The notes below the pieces were generated by a model that ran no database searches, was not told the DNA's origin, and worked only from the letters and a program-made list of their open reading frames with translations. Positions 1-8,000 of a stretch of 64,000 bases of DNA are shown here, piece by piece (within the stretch, counting starts at the first letter, position 1; each line of letters begins with the position of its first letter). The stretch covers positions 153,753-217,752 of the forward strand of contig URVC01000001.1 in NCBI GenBank assembly GCA_900551245.1, given 5' to 3'. This DNA is from an uncultured bacterium. GTDB lineage: Bacteria > Verrucomicrobiota > Lentisphaeria > Victivallales > Victivallaceae. Both the position numbers and the translations under genes were made by a program.

Positions 1-201
1 ACGCCGCATCAGCGGAATCAGCGCCGCACGGTCCGGAACCGCTCCGGGGGGAAGTTGGACCGAAAGCTCACTGCGGCGAATCGGTTTGCCGTCGACGGTC
101 GCGACCACTTCCGGCAGAAAACCCCAAATTCCGCCGCCGGGCTCTCCGGCGGAAACTATGGCAAAGGAGAAAACGAGAGCCGCAACGCCTCTCCGCCACA
201 T
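1..201 (-). CDS. SurA/PrsA-like peptidyl-prolyl isomerase, N-terminal part only
   Basis: A minus-strand reading frame opens at the ATG at 199-201 and runs off the window edge, giving 67 residues. It begins with MWRRGVAALVFSFAIVSAGE, a plausible signal peptide, followed by ATVDGKPIRRSEL. The pattern 'a(n/t)VdGkpI.rsel' is typical of the first helix of SurA_N/PpiC-type periplasmic chaperones (family knowledge). The assignment rests on that short stretch, so the isomerase domain itself is not seen. It starts 4 bases after the stop of the lipoprotein gene on the same strand, so the two are probably cotranscribed and both act in the cell envelope. Confidence 0.5.
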   Translation of the reverse strand, partial: MWRRGVAALVFSFAIVSAGEPGGGIWGFLPEVVATVDGKPIRRSELSVQLPPGAVPDRAALIPLMRR

Positions 202-205
202 GGCG

Positions 206-865
206 TCACCGCGCGGCCGGGCTCTTCCCCGGCGCGGCGGGTTCGGAAACAGCCGGCGCTTTCGGCGCGGGGACCGACGGCTCCGAAACGGCCTTGTTGC
301 GTTCCTGCTCCGCCTGAGCGGCGATGCCGGCGCGATAGGCGTCGAAATAGGCGATCAGCTCCGGCGTCATATTCCCGGCCAGCGTGGTAGTGGCCGCCGA
401 AAGGGCCGCGCTCTTCGCCGCCGAACTTTCGGCACTGCGCATCGCCTGGATCAGCCCCGGGGCCTGCTTCAGGATCCTCAACCGGTTCCTCAGTTGAGAC
501 AGGGAGTGATTGAGCGGATAAAGTTTCAGCCCATCCTCCAGCGCGGCAATGGCGCCGGTGACATCGCCGGCGTTGAGCGCTTTCTGCGCCCGGTCCACAT
601 AGAGATTGCTCTGTTGAATGGTGACCAGCTTCGCCACGTAATCGTTGCCGGAATCCATCGCCTGAAGCTTTCTGCCCTGTTCGGACGCGGCGGCGGCATC
701 GTGGTTCTTCATGCTGTCGAAGAAGCGGATGACCAGCTCATTGCGTTCGGTGGGCGGCGCCGGATGCTCTTTGCCGCACCCGGCGAGAAACAGCGACGCC
801 GCGGCGACGCACAACCAGTGTTTTTTTACGATCATTTTCATCATGTTCATAAGATAGCGCCACAT
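206..865 (-). CDS. Lipoprotein, TPR-like helical
   Basis: 219 residues. The N-terminus has basic residues, a hydrophobic stretch and a lipobox LFLAGC with Cys30 as the expected lipidated residue, so the protein should be membrane-anchored outside the cytoplasm. The body is helical and contains a TPR-like segment around residues 85-115 (ALNAGDVTGAIAALEDGL), followed by an Ala/Pro-rich tail that looks disordered. Several in-frame ATGs lie within the first 11 codons (865, 850, 844, 841, 835) and no ribosome site clearly decides between them; all keep the lipobox. It lies directly upstream of the SurA/PrsA-like gene, suggesting an envelope or assembly function, but the precise role is unknown. 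Confidence 0.65.
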   Translation of the reverse strand: MWRYLMNMMKMIVKKHWLCVAAASLFLAGCGKEHPAPPTERNELVIRFFDSMKNHDAAAASEQGRKLQAMDSGNDYVAKLVTIQQSNLYVDRAQKALNAGDVTGAIAALEDGLKLYPLNHSLSQLRNRLRILKQAPGLIQAMRSAESSAAKSAALSAATTTLAGNMTPELIAYFDAYRAGIAAQAEQERNKAVSEPSVPAPKAPAVSEPAAPGKSPAAR

Positions 866-880
866 TCTGTTTTTTTAAAG

Positions 881-1801
881 TCAGCGGGCAAATTTATTGC
901 CGAAAAAACGCCGTTCCTCCTCATCCACCCCCCGCCGGGCGGCCGCATTCATCCGGTAATGCAGCGGGGTGCAGTGAAAGCGCCCGCGAAAGACCCGGAT
1001 GAAGTAGTTCGCCTGCCGGAAGCCGCAGCAGGAGGCGATCTCCCCGACATTCATATCCGACTGCAGCAGCAGGCGGCGGGCGAGTTCCAGCCGCTGGCCG
1101 GTCAGATATTCGGAAAAACCGCAGTGCATGTGCCGGGCAAAGAGCTGGGAGACGTAGTTGCCGCTCACCCGCAGATGGCGGCCGACCTCCGCACAGGTGA
1201 CCGCTTCCCCCAGATGTCGCTCGAGATAGTCGAGCGCCTCTTCGAGCATCCGGTGCGACGCGTTGCCGGGCTGTTCGCCGGGAGCCTCCAGCGCGAATCG
1301 GACAAGGCTCCAGACCGCGTTCAGGATGTCGCCGGCAGTTTCCTCGTTGCCGATGTCGACGACTGCGGCAAGTGCGTGCAGAAGCTCTTCGAGGGAGTCG
1401 CGGGAGGCCGCTCCGCAATGGAGCACCGCATCCGGGTCATATCGCACGGGATCCCCTGCCCGGCGCCTCTTGGAGACGAGCCGGATGAAGTTGTAGCTCA
1501 CCACCACCGAGAAGAGCTCGTACTCCCCCTCCTCCTCGTTCCAGAGGTCAGCACGCGGTTCGACCAGCAGGACGTCGCCCGGCACGATCCGGCAGTCGAC
1601 AAGCTGTTTCCCATCCCCATACCGGCAGAGGCGGTTGCCGGAGAGAACCAGCACCAGCCGCAGAAAAAAGGTCCGGGTGATCCGGGGATGTACCTGCTGC
1701 GGAAAAGTTCGACAGAGCAGGACACGCGGATGCCCCCGCGTAGCGGCGGCGGCGAGGGCGATTTTCCCCCGGAAAAATGCGATACTTTCGCTGTTTGTCA
1801 T
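881..1801 (-). CDS. AraC-family transcriptional regulator
   Basis: 306 residues. The C-terminal third (about 200-295) carries the double helix-turn-helix of AraC/XylS proteins: VGRHLRVSGNYVSQLFARH for the first unit and MNVGEIASCCGFRQANYFIR for the second, ending in the usual F-R-x(5-6)-P-x-x-Y-R pattern. The N-terminal 150 residues look like a cupin-type ligand domain, with GDVLLVEP as a recognisable strand. It is divergent from the sialidase-like gene at 1906 with about 100 bases between, so it is the likely regulator of the 1906-6850 operon. The inducer is unknown, presumably a sugar released by those enzymes. Confidence 0.85.
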   Translation of the reverse strand: MTNSESIAFFRGKIALAAAATRGHPRVLLCRTFPQQVHPRITRTFFLRLVLVLSGNRLCRYGDGKQLVDCRIVPGDVLLVEPRADLWNEEEGEYELFSVVVSYNFIRLVSKRRRAGDPVRYDPDAVLHCGAASRDSLEELLHALAAVVDIGNEETAGDILNAVWSLVRFALEAPGEQPGNASHRMLEEALDYLERHLGEAVTCAEVGRHLRVSGNYVSQLFARHMHCGFSEYLTGQRLELARRLLLQSDMNVGEIASCCGFRQANYFIRVFRGRFHCTPLHYRMNAAARRGVDEEERRFFGNKFAR

Positions 1802-1832
1802 TTTTTTATCATTTTTATCAGAATTCTACTCT

Positions 1833-1860
1833 TTGCAACCGGCATCGATTATCGTATAAT
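1833..1860 (+). promoter_or_regulatory. Sigma70-type promoter of the sialidase/pseudopilin/hydrolase operon
   Basis: A -35-like TTGCAA at 1833-1838 is followed after 16 bases by a perfect TATAAT at 1855-1860. It lies 45 bases upstream of the ATG at 1906, in the gap shared with the divergent AraC gene, so the regulator could control both directions from here. Confidence 0.55.
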
Positions 1861-1905
1861 ATAAGCAGAGAACCTCAATTTTCAAACTGTTATGAAAGGG
1901 AATCC

Positions 1906-2985
1906 ATGCTTCCGCCGCTTCTAGATTTATCAAGTCATACGGAGATGCAAACCATCATTTCCGATGGCAGAACAACCTATCAGGGCCATCCGACCACCGT
2001 GCTGATGCCGGATGGGAAGACGCTCTTCTGCGTCTGGACCATCGGCCACGGCGGCCCCTGCGGCCCCCTGAAGAAGAGCACCGACGGCGGCCGGAGCTGG
2101 AGCGGACTTCTGCCGACACCGGCAAACTGGCGCGACCACGTCAACTGCCCGACCATCTGGCATCTGCCGACACCGGAAGCACCGCTCCGGCTGGTGGTCT
2201 ACGCGCAGGAGCCGGAGAGCCGCCGGATGGTCTATTCGCTCTCCGAGGACGGCGGGAATCACTGGCCCCCGATGGCTCCCTGCGGCGGCGACATCGTTTC
2301 GGTCATGCCGTGGACCGCGATTCTGCCGACCGGAGACGGGCGGCTGGTCGGGCTGACCAACGCCCGCGATCCGGAGAGTGCAGAGCCACTCAGCAACCGG
2401 ATCATCCGCTCCTACTCCTGCGACAACGGGCTGAGCTGGACTCCGCCCGAACCGGTCACCCACCTTCCCGAGGCGAATCTGTGCGAGCCGTGGGTGCTCC
2501 CCTCCCCCGACGGGCGGGAGTGGGCCTGTCTGCTCCGGGCGAACAACCGGGAGTATCCCTCGATGGTGATCTTCTCCCGCGATCACGGGGCAACCTGGAG
2601 TGTGCCGCGCCCGCTGCCGGAGGGCTTGCGGGGAGACCGCCACATCGCCCGTTATCTGCCCGACGGCCGGATTCTCGCGGTCTTCCGCAACGTCGCTCCC
2701 GACACCGCAGGCTTCGGTCACTTCTGCGGCTGGGTCGGCCGCTGGGAGGATCTGATGAACGGCACCCCGGGGGAACTTCAGCTGAAGCTGCTGCACAACC
2801 GCCCCGCCGAACCGAAATTCCAGTTTGACTGCGGGTATCCCGGTCTGGAACTTCTGCCGGACGGCACAGTCGTCGCCGTCACCTATCTGCACCGCCGGAC
2901 GGAAGACGCCGGCAATTCGGTGGTTTCCATGCGCATTCCCAGTTCACAACTGACACAGGAGTTTTCTTATGAAGCAGCGAAGTAA
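1906..2985 (+). CDS. Sialidase-like (BNR/Asp-box) protein, no signal peptide
   Basis: 359 residues from the ATG at 1906, chosen because GAAAGGGA lies just upstream; the frame is open further upstream but codes for unlikely sequence. Four Asp-box motifs (S-x-D-x-G-x-x-W) are visible: STDGGRSW, SEDGGNHW, SCDNGLSW and SRDHGATW, as in six-bladed beta-propeller exo-sialidases (GH33-like). There is no signal peptide, so it should act in the cytoplasm on imported oligosaccharides; the sialic acid specificity is inferred from the fold only. It is the first gene of an operon and its end overlaps the next gene, a pseudopilin, by 17 bases, suggesting translational coupling. The divergent AraC gene is its likely regulator. 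Confidence 0.75.
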   Translation: MLPPLLDLSSHTEMQTIISDGRTTYQGHPTTVLMPDGKTLFCVWTIGHGGPCGPLKKSTDGGRSWSGLLPTPANWRDHVNCPTIWHLPTPEAPLRLVVYAQEPESRRMVYSLSEDGGNHWPPMAPCGGDIVSVMPWTAILPTGDGRLVGLTNARDPESAEPLSNRIIRSYSCDNGLSWTPPEPVTHLPEANLCEPWVLPSPDGREWACLLRANNREYPSMVIFSRDHGATWSVPRPLPEGLRGDRHIARYLPDGRILAVFRNVAPDTAGFGHFCGWVGRWEDLMNGTPGELQLKLLHNRPAEPKFQFDCGYPGLELLPDGTVVAVTYLHRRTEDAGNSVVSMRIPSSQLTQEFSYEAAK

Positions 2986-3742
2986 CGCATCTTGTCATCG
3001 CAGAATTACACGAGATTTTACCCTTATCGAACTCCTCGTGGTGATCGCCATCATCGCGATTCTGGCGGCGATGCTGCTGCCCGCTCTGAACAAGGCGCGG
3101 GAACGGGGACAGGGTGTCCGCTGCATCAGCAATCTCAAGCAGTGCATGTCGGGCGCCCAGCTCTATGCGACCGATTATCAGGATTACCTCATCGTCCGTT
3201 ATGACGCCAATCAGTCCTATCGGGAATACCTCGCAGACCGGCACTACCTGAGCGACGGGGTGACATACTGCCCCAAGCTGCAACTCACCATGAAGCAGGG
3301 AGAGGATATGTACAGTCGCGAAGCCTACGGCGTCATCTATGCGTTTCCCAGTACCACCTGGGGCTGGGACGGCAACGTCAACATCAACATCAGCGGCGAT
3401 TCCGATGCCTATTTCCTGAAGCTCCGCAGCCAGAAATGGAAACCCTCTGCGCCCATCTTCTTCGATTCGCTCCGGATCTACAACAAGATCACTCAGCAGT
3501 GGTGTCTGGGGGTAGATCTTCGTAACAGCGATATGAACAGCAATCAGGGGCACGCACATGCCCGTCATGGAAACCGGATCAATACCGCCATGCTGGATGG
3601 GCACGTGGAAGCACTTCAAATGCAGAAATTTGCCGAGAACTATGTCAAGGGGATCTCGTGGAAGGAGATGGGGATTACCGCTTCCGCCGTCATCTACAGC
3701 TTCAGCGAACAGTTCGCCCTCATTCCCAGCACGGTAAAATAA
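2969..3742 (+). CDS. Pseudopilin with H-X9-DG motif (module 1)
   Basis: 257 residues, start preceded by ACAGGAG. After a 16-residue basic leader comes the type IV pilin/type II secretion helix FTLIELLVVIAIIAILAAML with Glu at position 5 of the mature protein. The residue before the cleavage site is Asp instead of the usual Gly. Near the C-terminus, H-GNRINTAML-DG fits the H-X9-DG signature of the DUF1559-type proteins common in Planctomycetes and Lentisphaerae. It would be an inner-membrane or periplasmic pilus-like subunit. It overlaps the sialidase-like gene by 17 bases and is followed after 18 bases by a large secreted hydrolase, so the three form one operon. Confidence 0.9.
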   Translation: MKQRSNASCHRRITRDFTLIELLVVIAIIAILAAMLLPALNKARERGQGVRCISNLKQCMSGAQLYATDYQDYLIVRYDANQSYREYLADRHYLSDGVTYCPKLQLTMKQGEDMYSREAYGVIYAFPSTTWGWDGNVNINISGDSDAYFLKLRSQKWKPSAPIFFDSLRIYNKITQQWCLGVDLRNSDMNSNQGHAHARHGNRINTAMLDGHVEALQMQKFAENYVKGISWKEMGITASAVIYSFSEQFALIPSTVK

Positions 3743-3760
3743 GCACAAGGGTATTTTCTG

Positions 3761-6700
3761 ATGAAACAGTTTTTTCTGCCTCTTTTCGCATGGTTCCTGC
3801 CGCTGGCTCTCGCTGCCGGAGAGACGGTCAATGTCACCGCTCTCTCCTCGCCGGGCTTGAAGGTCATGCGCACGCCCACCCGGATGATTCTGGGAAACAT
3901 CAAGATCCAGGCACCGGAACAGTTTGAAAACGCCCTCTACGTCGTCGCCCCGCGCGGTCCTTCGGGGAAGCCGGGCATGGGATACCGCTTTACCATCGAC
4001 CGCCCGGCGACGGTCTACATCGCCGTCCACAGACGCGGAAAACCCACCATTCCCGCCGGATGGATCCGCACACCGCAAATTCTCTACTGGGGGCATGCCG
4101 GCCATGGCTTCATGACGCCGGATACCGTCTACCGGAAGGATTTTCCGGCAGGCGTGGTGGACATTCCGCCGCACGACGGGTTTGACGGCAGAATGTACGG
4201 CATTCCGCACGTTGCCATCCTCCCGCAGGGCACCCCGGCGAACCCGCTCACGGAGTGGACTTTTGAACAGCTGCAACCGGTTCCGAAAACGGAAAAAATT
4301 TCTCCCAACGGCCGCCCGCTCTTCTCTGTTTCCGCCGGGGAAAGCTTCTCCTGCACCGTTCCAGCCGGAGTGCTCAAGCCGGGGAAAGTCTATCTCTATA
4401 CCGTTTCCGGTTCCAGCCGGGACGGGAGCTGCCTCACCCTCTCCGCGAACCGTAAACTGCGTTTGCCTTTCGGTTGCCGGAATCGTCTTTCGCAGGAGTT
4501 CTCCCGCGTGCAAATTCCGTTTGTCGTGGAAGACGCCGGAGAACTGCGTCTTTCCCTGACGATCGACACGGGCTCTGCACAGCTGGAAGCGCCCCGGCTT
4601 TTCGAGGACCGGAACGGCATCCGGCCGCAGGAGGGGCAAATCGTCAATTACTACCCGTCGCGAGACTGGAAACCCGTCGCAATGACACACGCCATTCGCA
4701 TACCTGAGGCGGGAAGTGCCCTCGATTTCTCCCGAATTGCCCCCCGTTCTCCCATCGGCGAAGAAGATCGCCTCATCATCAACGCCGAGGGGAAATGCGC
4801 GCTCCGGCGGGATCCATCGCGTCCCCTGCGGTTCCGTGGAGCGGGGATGAGAGTCACTACCGATCTCAGGAAAATCGACCGTGATATTGAACAGATGAAG
4901 CGGCTCGGCATCAATCTGGTCCGGTTCCACGGCCCGGATTTCGTCAATGACAAATACAAGCGAAGTGGCGTCACCATCGATCAGGCAAGACTGATTCCGC
5001 AGTCGCAGGAGGAGTTCCGGAACTATTTCGATGAAAAGAAACTCCGCGCCTTCGATTATGCGCTGAACCGCCTTGCGGAAAACGGGATCTACATCTTCAG
5101 CGACCTGATGGCCGGATTCTGCGGCTGGACCGACGCGAACCAGTCCGGTCACTGGGTTGGCAAGGATTTGCTCGGCAAAGAGTTCCATGCCCAGCTCTAC
5201 GTCAACGAAACCTTCCGGCGCAACTGGGCCGAAGGGGTGAAATATCTGCTGAACCGGGTCAACACCGTCAACGGCAAGCGCTATGCCGATGATCCTGTTC
5301 TGGCTTTTCTGCTCTTCATGAACGAACAGGACTTCCGCGTCTCCCCGAGTTATCTATCGGCTTTCTCGTCGGAATGGGAGAAGTTCTACGGCCCCGGCGC
5401 GCCGAAACTTTCGGAAAAACTCTTCAAGAGCGACACCCCTGCCGGACGCAAAGCGGGCGAGTTCATGCAGAAGAAGATTCAGGAGCTGACCCGCTTCTAC
5501 CACGGCGTCGTCCGCTCCACCGGCTGCAAAGCCCTGCTCACCAACTGGGACCTCTACATGCGCATGATCGACGCCCCCGGGCGGGAACTTCTCGAAGTCT
5601 CCACCCTCCACACCTACCATGGCCATGCCGGGTTGCCGCTTCCGGCGAAAAGCGTTCCCGGCTATCCGGTCCAGACCGCATTCGGCGCCAGAGAGGTTTT
5701 CCGCAACAACACAAGTTCACTGCGCTCCGGCGGCCATTACCTCGCCCGCATCCTCGCCAAGCAGAGTCTCAACCGGCCGGTGGTCGTCACGGAATTCGCC
5801 GACTGCGCCCCGAACTCCTTCCGGCATGAGATGGGGCTCTTCTTCTCCGGCTATGCGGCACTGAACGGGATCAGCCTGCTGCTGCCGCACGGAGAGCTGT
5901 TACCGGGTGACAACTTCCGTCCGGTGGCTCCGCACAACTACGCCGACTTCTGCGACCCGATTTTCCGGGCGAGCGACGCGGTGAGCGCCTTTGCTTTCCT
6001 GCGCGGCGACGTCGCCGAAAGCCCGCATTCGGTGGAGTTTACCGTCACGCCGGAAATCCTCCGCTCAGCCCATCGGCTCGACGCGCTGGCTACCGAGTAC
6101 ACCATGCTCGGCTTCCTCACCCGGATCGGCGTCCGCGCCACCGGAGTGAAACCGCTGGACCCGGTGGGGAACGTTTCGCCGAACCTCTCGCTCACTCCGC
6201 AGATCTTCTCCCGCGCCTACGGCACCAGTGTGGAGGCGGTCACCTCCGACGCCCGGCGCGACCGCCCCGCCATCTACGCCGACATGATCCGCCGTCTGCG
6301 AAAACAGGGGGTCCTGCCGAAAACAAACCGGACCGATGAAAAGGGAACCATCCTCGAAAGCGACACCGGCGAACTCCTCTTCGAACCGGACCGCGGCACG
6401 CTCCGCGTGGTCACGCCACGGCTCGCCGGAGCGGTCCTCAAAGAGAACCGGCCGGTCACCGCAGGAGCGGTCCGGATTGAAAATTGTTCGGTCCCCGCCT
6501 CGGTCACGCTCGTTTCGCTCGAAGCAGAAAAAACACTCTCCGACGCGAACCGGCTTCTTCTGGTCTTCGCCACCGACGCGGTCAACTGCGGCATGGCCAC
6601 CACGAAGGACGGCAAGCGGCTGCTCGCCCTCGGCGGCGCACCCCTCCTGATGCGCACCGGGGAGCTGACCATTTCGCTGGCCAACCGGCACGCGACGCCC

Positions 6701-6850
6701 CCCGCCGTCTACGCCCTCCACCTCGACGGCAGCCGGGCGGAACAACTCCCGGTCCGCCAGACGGCGGACGGTATGAAACTGGAACTCGACACCGCGAAGC
6801 TGCAGTACGGCACTCCGTTCTTCGAGATCCTTTATCCGGAAAAACGCTGA
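3761..6850 (+). CDS. Large secreted clan-A (GH5/GH2-like) glycoside hydrolase
   Basis: 1029 residues with a clear signal peptide (MKQFFLPLFAWFLPLALAAG). Residues 1-330 look like beta-sandwich domains. The centre is a TIM barrel: RFRGAGMRVTTDL near 355, MKRLGINLVRFHG near 380, a probable acid/base Glu in LFMNEQDF near 520 and a probable nucleophile Glu in VVVTEFADCAPNSF near 675. The last 250 residues are again beta-rich. The order suggests a retaining clan GH-A enzyme exported to the periplasm or surface; the substrate is unknown. It closes the operon with the sialidase-like protein and pseudopilin. A paralogue with the same motif order is encoded at 59221-62583. Family number cannot be fixed without a profile search. 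Confidence 0.75.
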   Translation: MKQFFLPLFAWFLPLALAAGETVNVTALSSPGLKVMRTPTRMILGNIKIQAPEQFENALYVVAPRGPSGKPGMGYRFTIDRPATVYIAVHRRGKPTIPAGWIRTPQILYWGHAGHGFMTPDTVYRKDFPAGVVDIPPHDGFDGRMYGIPHVAILPQGTPANPLTEWTFEQLQPVPKTEKISPNGRPLFSVSAGESFSCTVPAGVLKPGKVYLYTVSGSSRDGSCLTLSANRKLRLPFGCRNRLSQEFSRVQIPFVVEDAGELRLSLTIDTGSAQLEAPRLFEDRNGIRPQEGQIVNYYPSRDWKPVAMTHAIRIPEAGSALDFSRIAPRSPIGEEDRLIINAEGKCALRRDPSRPLRFRGAGMRVTTDLRKIDRDIEQMKRLGINLVRFHGPDFVNDKYKRSGVTIDQARLIPQSQEEFRNYFDEKKLRAFDYALNRLAENGIYIFSDLMAGFCGWTDANQSGHWVGKDLLGKEFHAQLYVNETFRRNWAEGVKYLLNRVNTVNGKRYADDPVLAFLLFMNEQDFRVSPSYLSAFSSEWEKFYGPGAPKLSEKLFKSDTPAGRKAGEFMQKKIQELTRFYHGVVRSTGCKALLTNWDLYMRMIDAPGRELLEVSTLHTYHGHAGLPLPAKSVPGYPVQTAFGAREVFRNNTSSLRSGGHYLARILAKQSLNRPVVVTEFADCAPNSFRHEMGLFFSGYAALNGISLLLPHGELLPGDNFRPVAPHNYADFCDPIFRASDAVSAFAFLRGDVAESPHSVEFTVTPEILRSAHRLDALATEYTMLGFLTRIGVRATGVKPLDPVGNVSPNLSLTPQIFSRAYGTSVEAVTSDARRDRPAIYADMIRRLRKQGVLPKTNRTDEKGTILESDTGELLFEPDRGTLRVVTPRLAGAVLKENRPVTAGAVRIENCSVPASVTLVSLEAEKTLSDANRLLLVFATDAVNCGMATTKDGKRLLALGGAPLLMRTGELTISLANRHATPPAVYALHLDGSRAEQLPVRQTADGMKLELDTAKLQYGTPFFEILYPEKR

Positions 6851-6853
6851 GCG

Positions 6854-7813
6854 TCACGCCTCCGGCGGCGGAGCGGTGCTGGAACGGACCCGGAACCGGT
6901 AATCCACCAGAACATCGCCCGCCACCGGCTCCCCGTTGAGCAGTTTTTGAAAGATTTCACAGCCGCAGCGGACCAGCTCCGTGTAGTTCTGTTCGAGATT
7001 GGTGAGCGACGGTTCGAGAAAGGAGGCCACCGCATCACTCGACCAGCCGACCACCGAAAGCATTTCCGGTACCCGGACATTCAGCAGCCGGAGCGCGTGC
7101 ATCGCCTCCAGCTCCATCCCCTCGTTGAGCAGAATCATCGCGGTCACTCCCATGTCGAGCAACTGACGGACCGCCTCGGGGACGCTCTGCGCCTCGACCG
7201 CAACCCGCAACTCCGCCGGGAGTCCATGTTCGGCCATCAGATCGCGAAAAGCCAGATCGCGGGCATAGCTGTTCCAGTTGGTGCGGTCGCCGAACGAATA
7301 CCCCCCGCCCAGCCGCCCGATCCGGCGATGGCCGAGCTGAATCAGATGACCGACGGCACGCCTCATCCCCTGCACGTCATTCGAACCGACCGTGAAAATG
7401 CCGTCTAGATGGCGCGGCCGGGTGTTGATGCACACCAGCGGAATCGTGTGCCGCGCCCCCCAGTAGGCCTCCAGTCCGTTGTGCGCCAGAAGCGAAATCG
7501 CGCCGCAGAACGGCATCTTCTCCAGCACATGCAGTTCCAGCGTGGAGAAGATCACCGGCACGAAGCGATTCCGCCGCAGCTCCTCCTGCAGCTGATGTAG
7601 CAGTGTCCCGAAATAGGCGCCGTAAGGGATATCCGGCATGATGACCGCCACTTCACGGCACACTTCATCCCGGTAACCGGTTTCCCGGGCGCAGGCCATC
7701 ACTTCGCGGCGGGTCCGGGCGGAAATGAGCGGCGACCCCGCCAGCGCCCGCGACACCGTCGCAATCGAAAAACCGGTCCGCGCGGCAATCTCCTTCTGTG
7801 TGGGATGTGCCAT
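6854..7813 (-). CDS. LacI-family transcriptional regulator
   Basis: 319 residues. Residues 1-50 are the LacI DNA-binding head, QKEIAARTGFSIATVSRALA, followed by the hinge-like stretch and a periplasmic-binding-protein fold (EVAVIMPDIPYGAYFGTLL onward). The start is supported by AGGAG upstream. It is divergent from the GH2 beta-mannosidase gene at 8001 with a 187-base A+T-rich gap, so it probably represses or activates that gene in response to a mannose-containing sugar. It converges on the clan-A hydrolase gene with only 3 bases between the stops. Confidence 0.9.
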   Translation of the reverse strand: MAHPTQKEIAARTGFSIATVSRALAGSPLISARTRREVMACARETGYRDEVCREVAVIMPDIPYGAYFGTLLHQLQEELRRNRFVPVIFSTLELHVLEKMPFCGAISLLAHNGLEAYWGARHTIPLVCINTRPRHLDGIFTVGSNDVQGMRRAVGHLIQLGHRRIGRLGGGYSFGDRTNWNSYARDLAFRDLMAEHGLPAELRVAVEAQSVPEAVRQLLDMGVTAMILLNEGMELEAMHALRLLNVRVPEMLSVVGWSSDAVASFLEPSLTNLEQNYTELVRCGCEIFQKLLNGEPVAGDVLVDYRFRVRSSTAPPPEA

Positions 7814-7847
7814 TTCATCGTCTCCTTTTCCTCCTCAATATAGCGTG

Positions 7848-7912
7848 AAACAATCCGTTTGCAATTGATTTTTACATTTTTTGCATAAATTCTATTTTTG
7901 TTGCAAACAATC
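7848..7912. promoter_or_regulatory. Candidate LacI-family operator sites between lacI-like gene and GH2
   Basis: The octamer AAACAATC occurs twice in the same orientation, at 7848-7855 and 7905-7912. The second overlaps the inverted repeat TTGTT-GCA-AACAA (7898-7910); the first sits in AAAC-AATCC-GTTT (7848-7860). Both lie in the shared divergent promoter region, the expected place for regulator binding. This is pattern-based only; the arms are short. Confidence 0.3.
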
Positions 7913-8000
7913 GCTCCGCTCTCCCCTTGATTTTGCCTCACCGGCCAATATATTCTATGAAAAACCAGGACAACATGAATTTTGCAGGAACTGAGCAAAA

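Noticed and set aside
86..1864. A 592-codon plus-strand open frame across the lipoprotein and AraC genes
   Set aside because: Antisense to two genes with clear lipobox and helix-turn-helix features; low-complexity Arg/Gly-rich product.
2879..5188. A 769-codon minus-strand open frame across the pseudopilin and clan-A hydrolase genes
   Set aside because: It crosses two well-supported genes on the other strand and has no recognisable motif or ribosome site.
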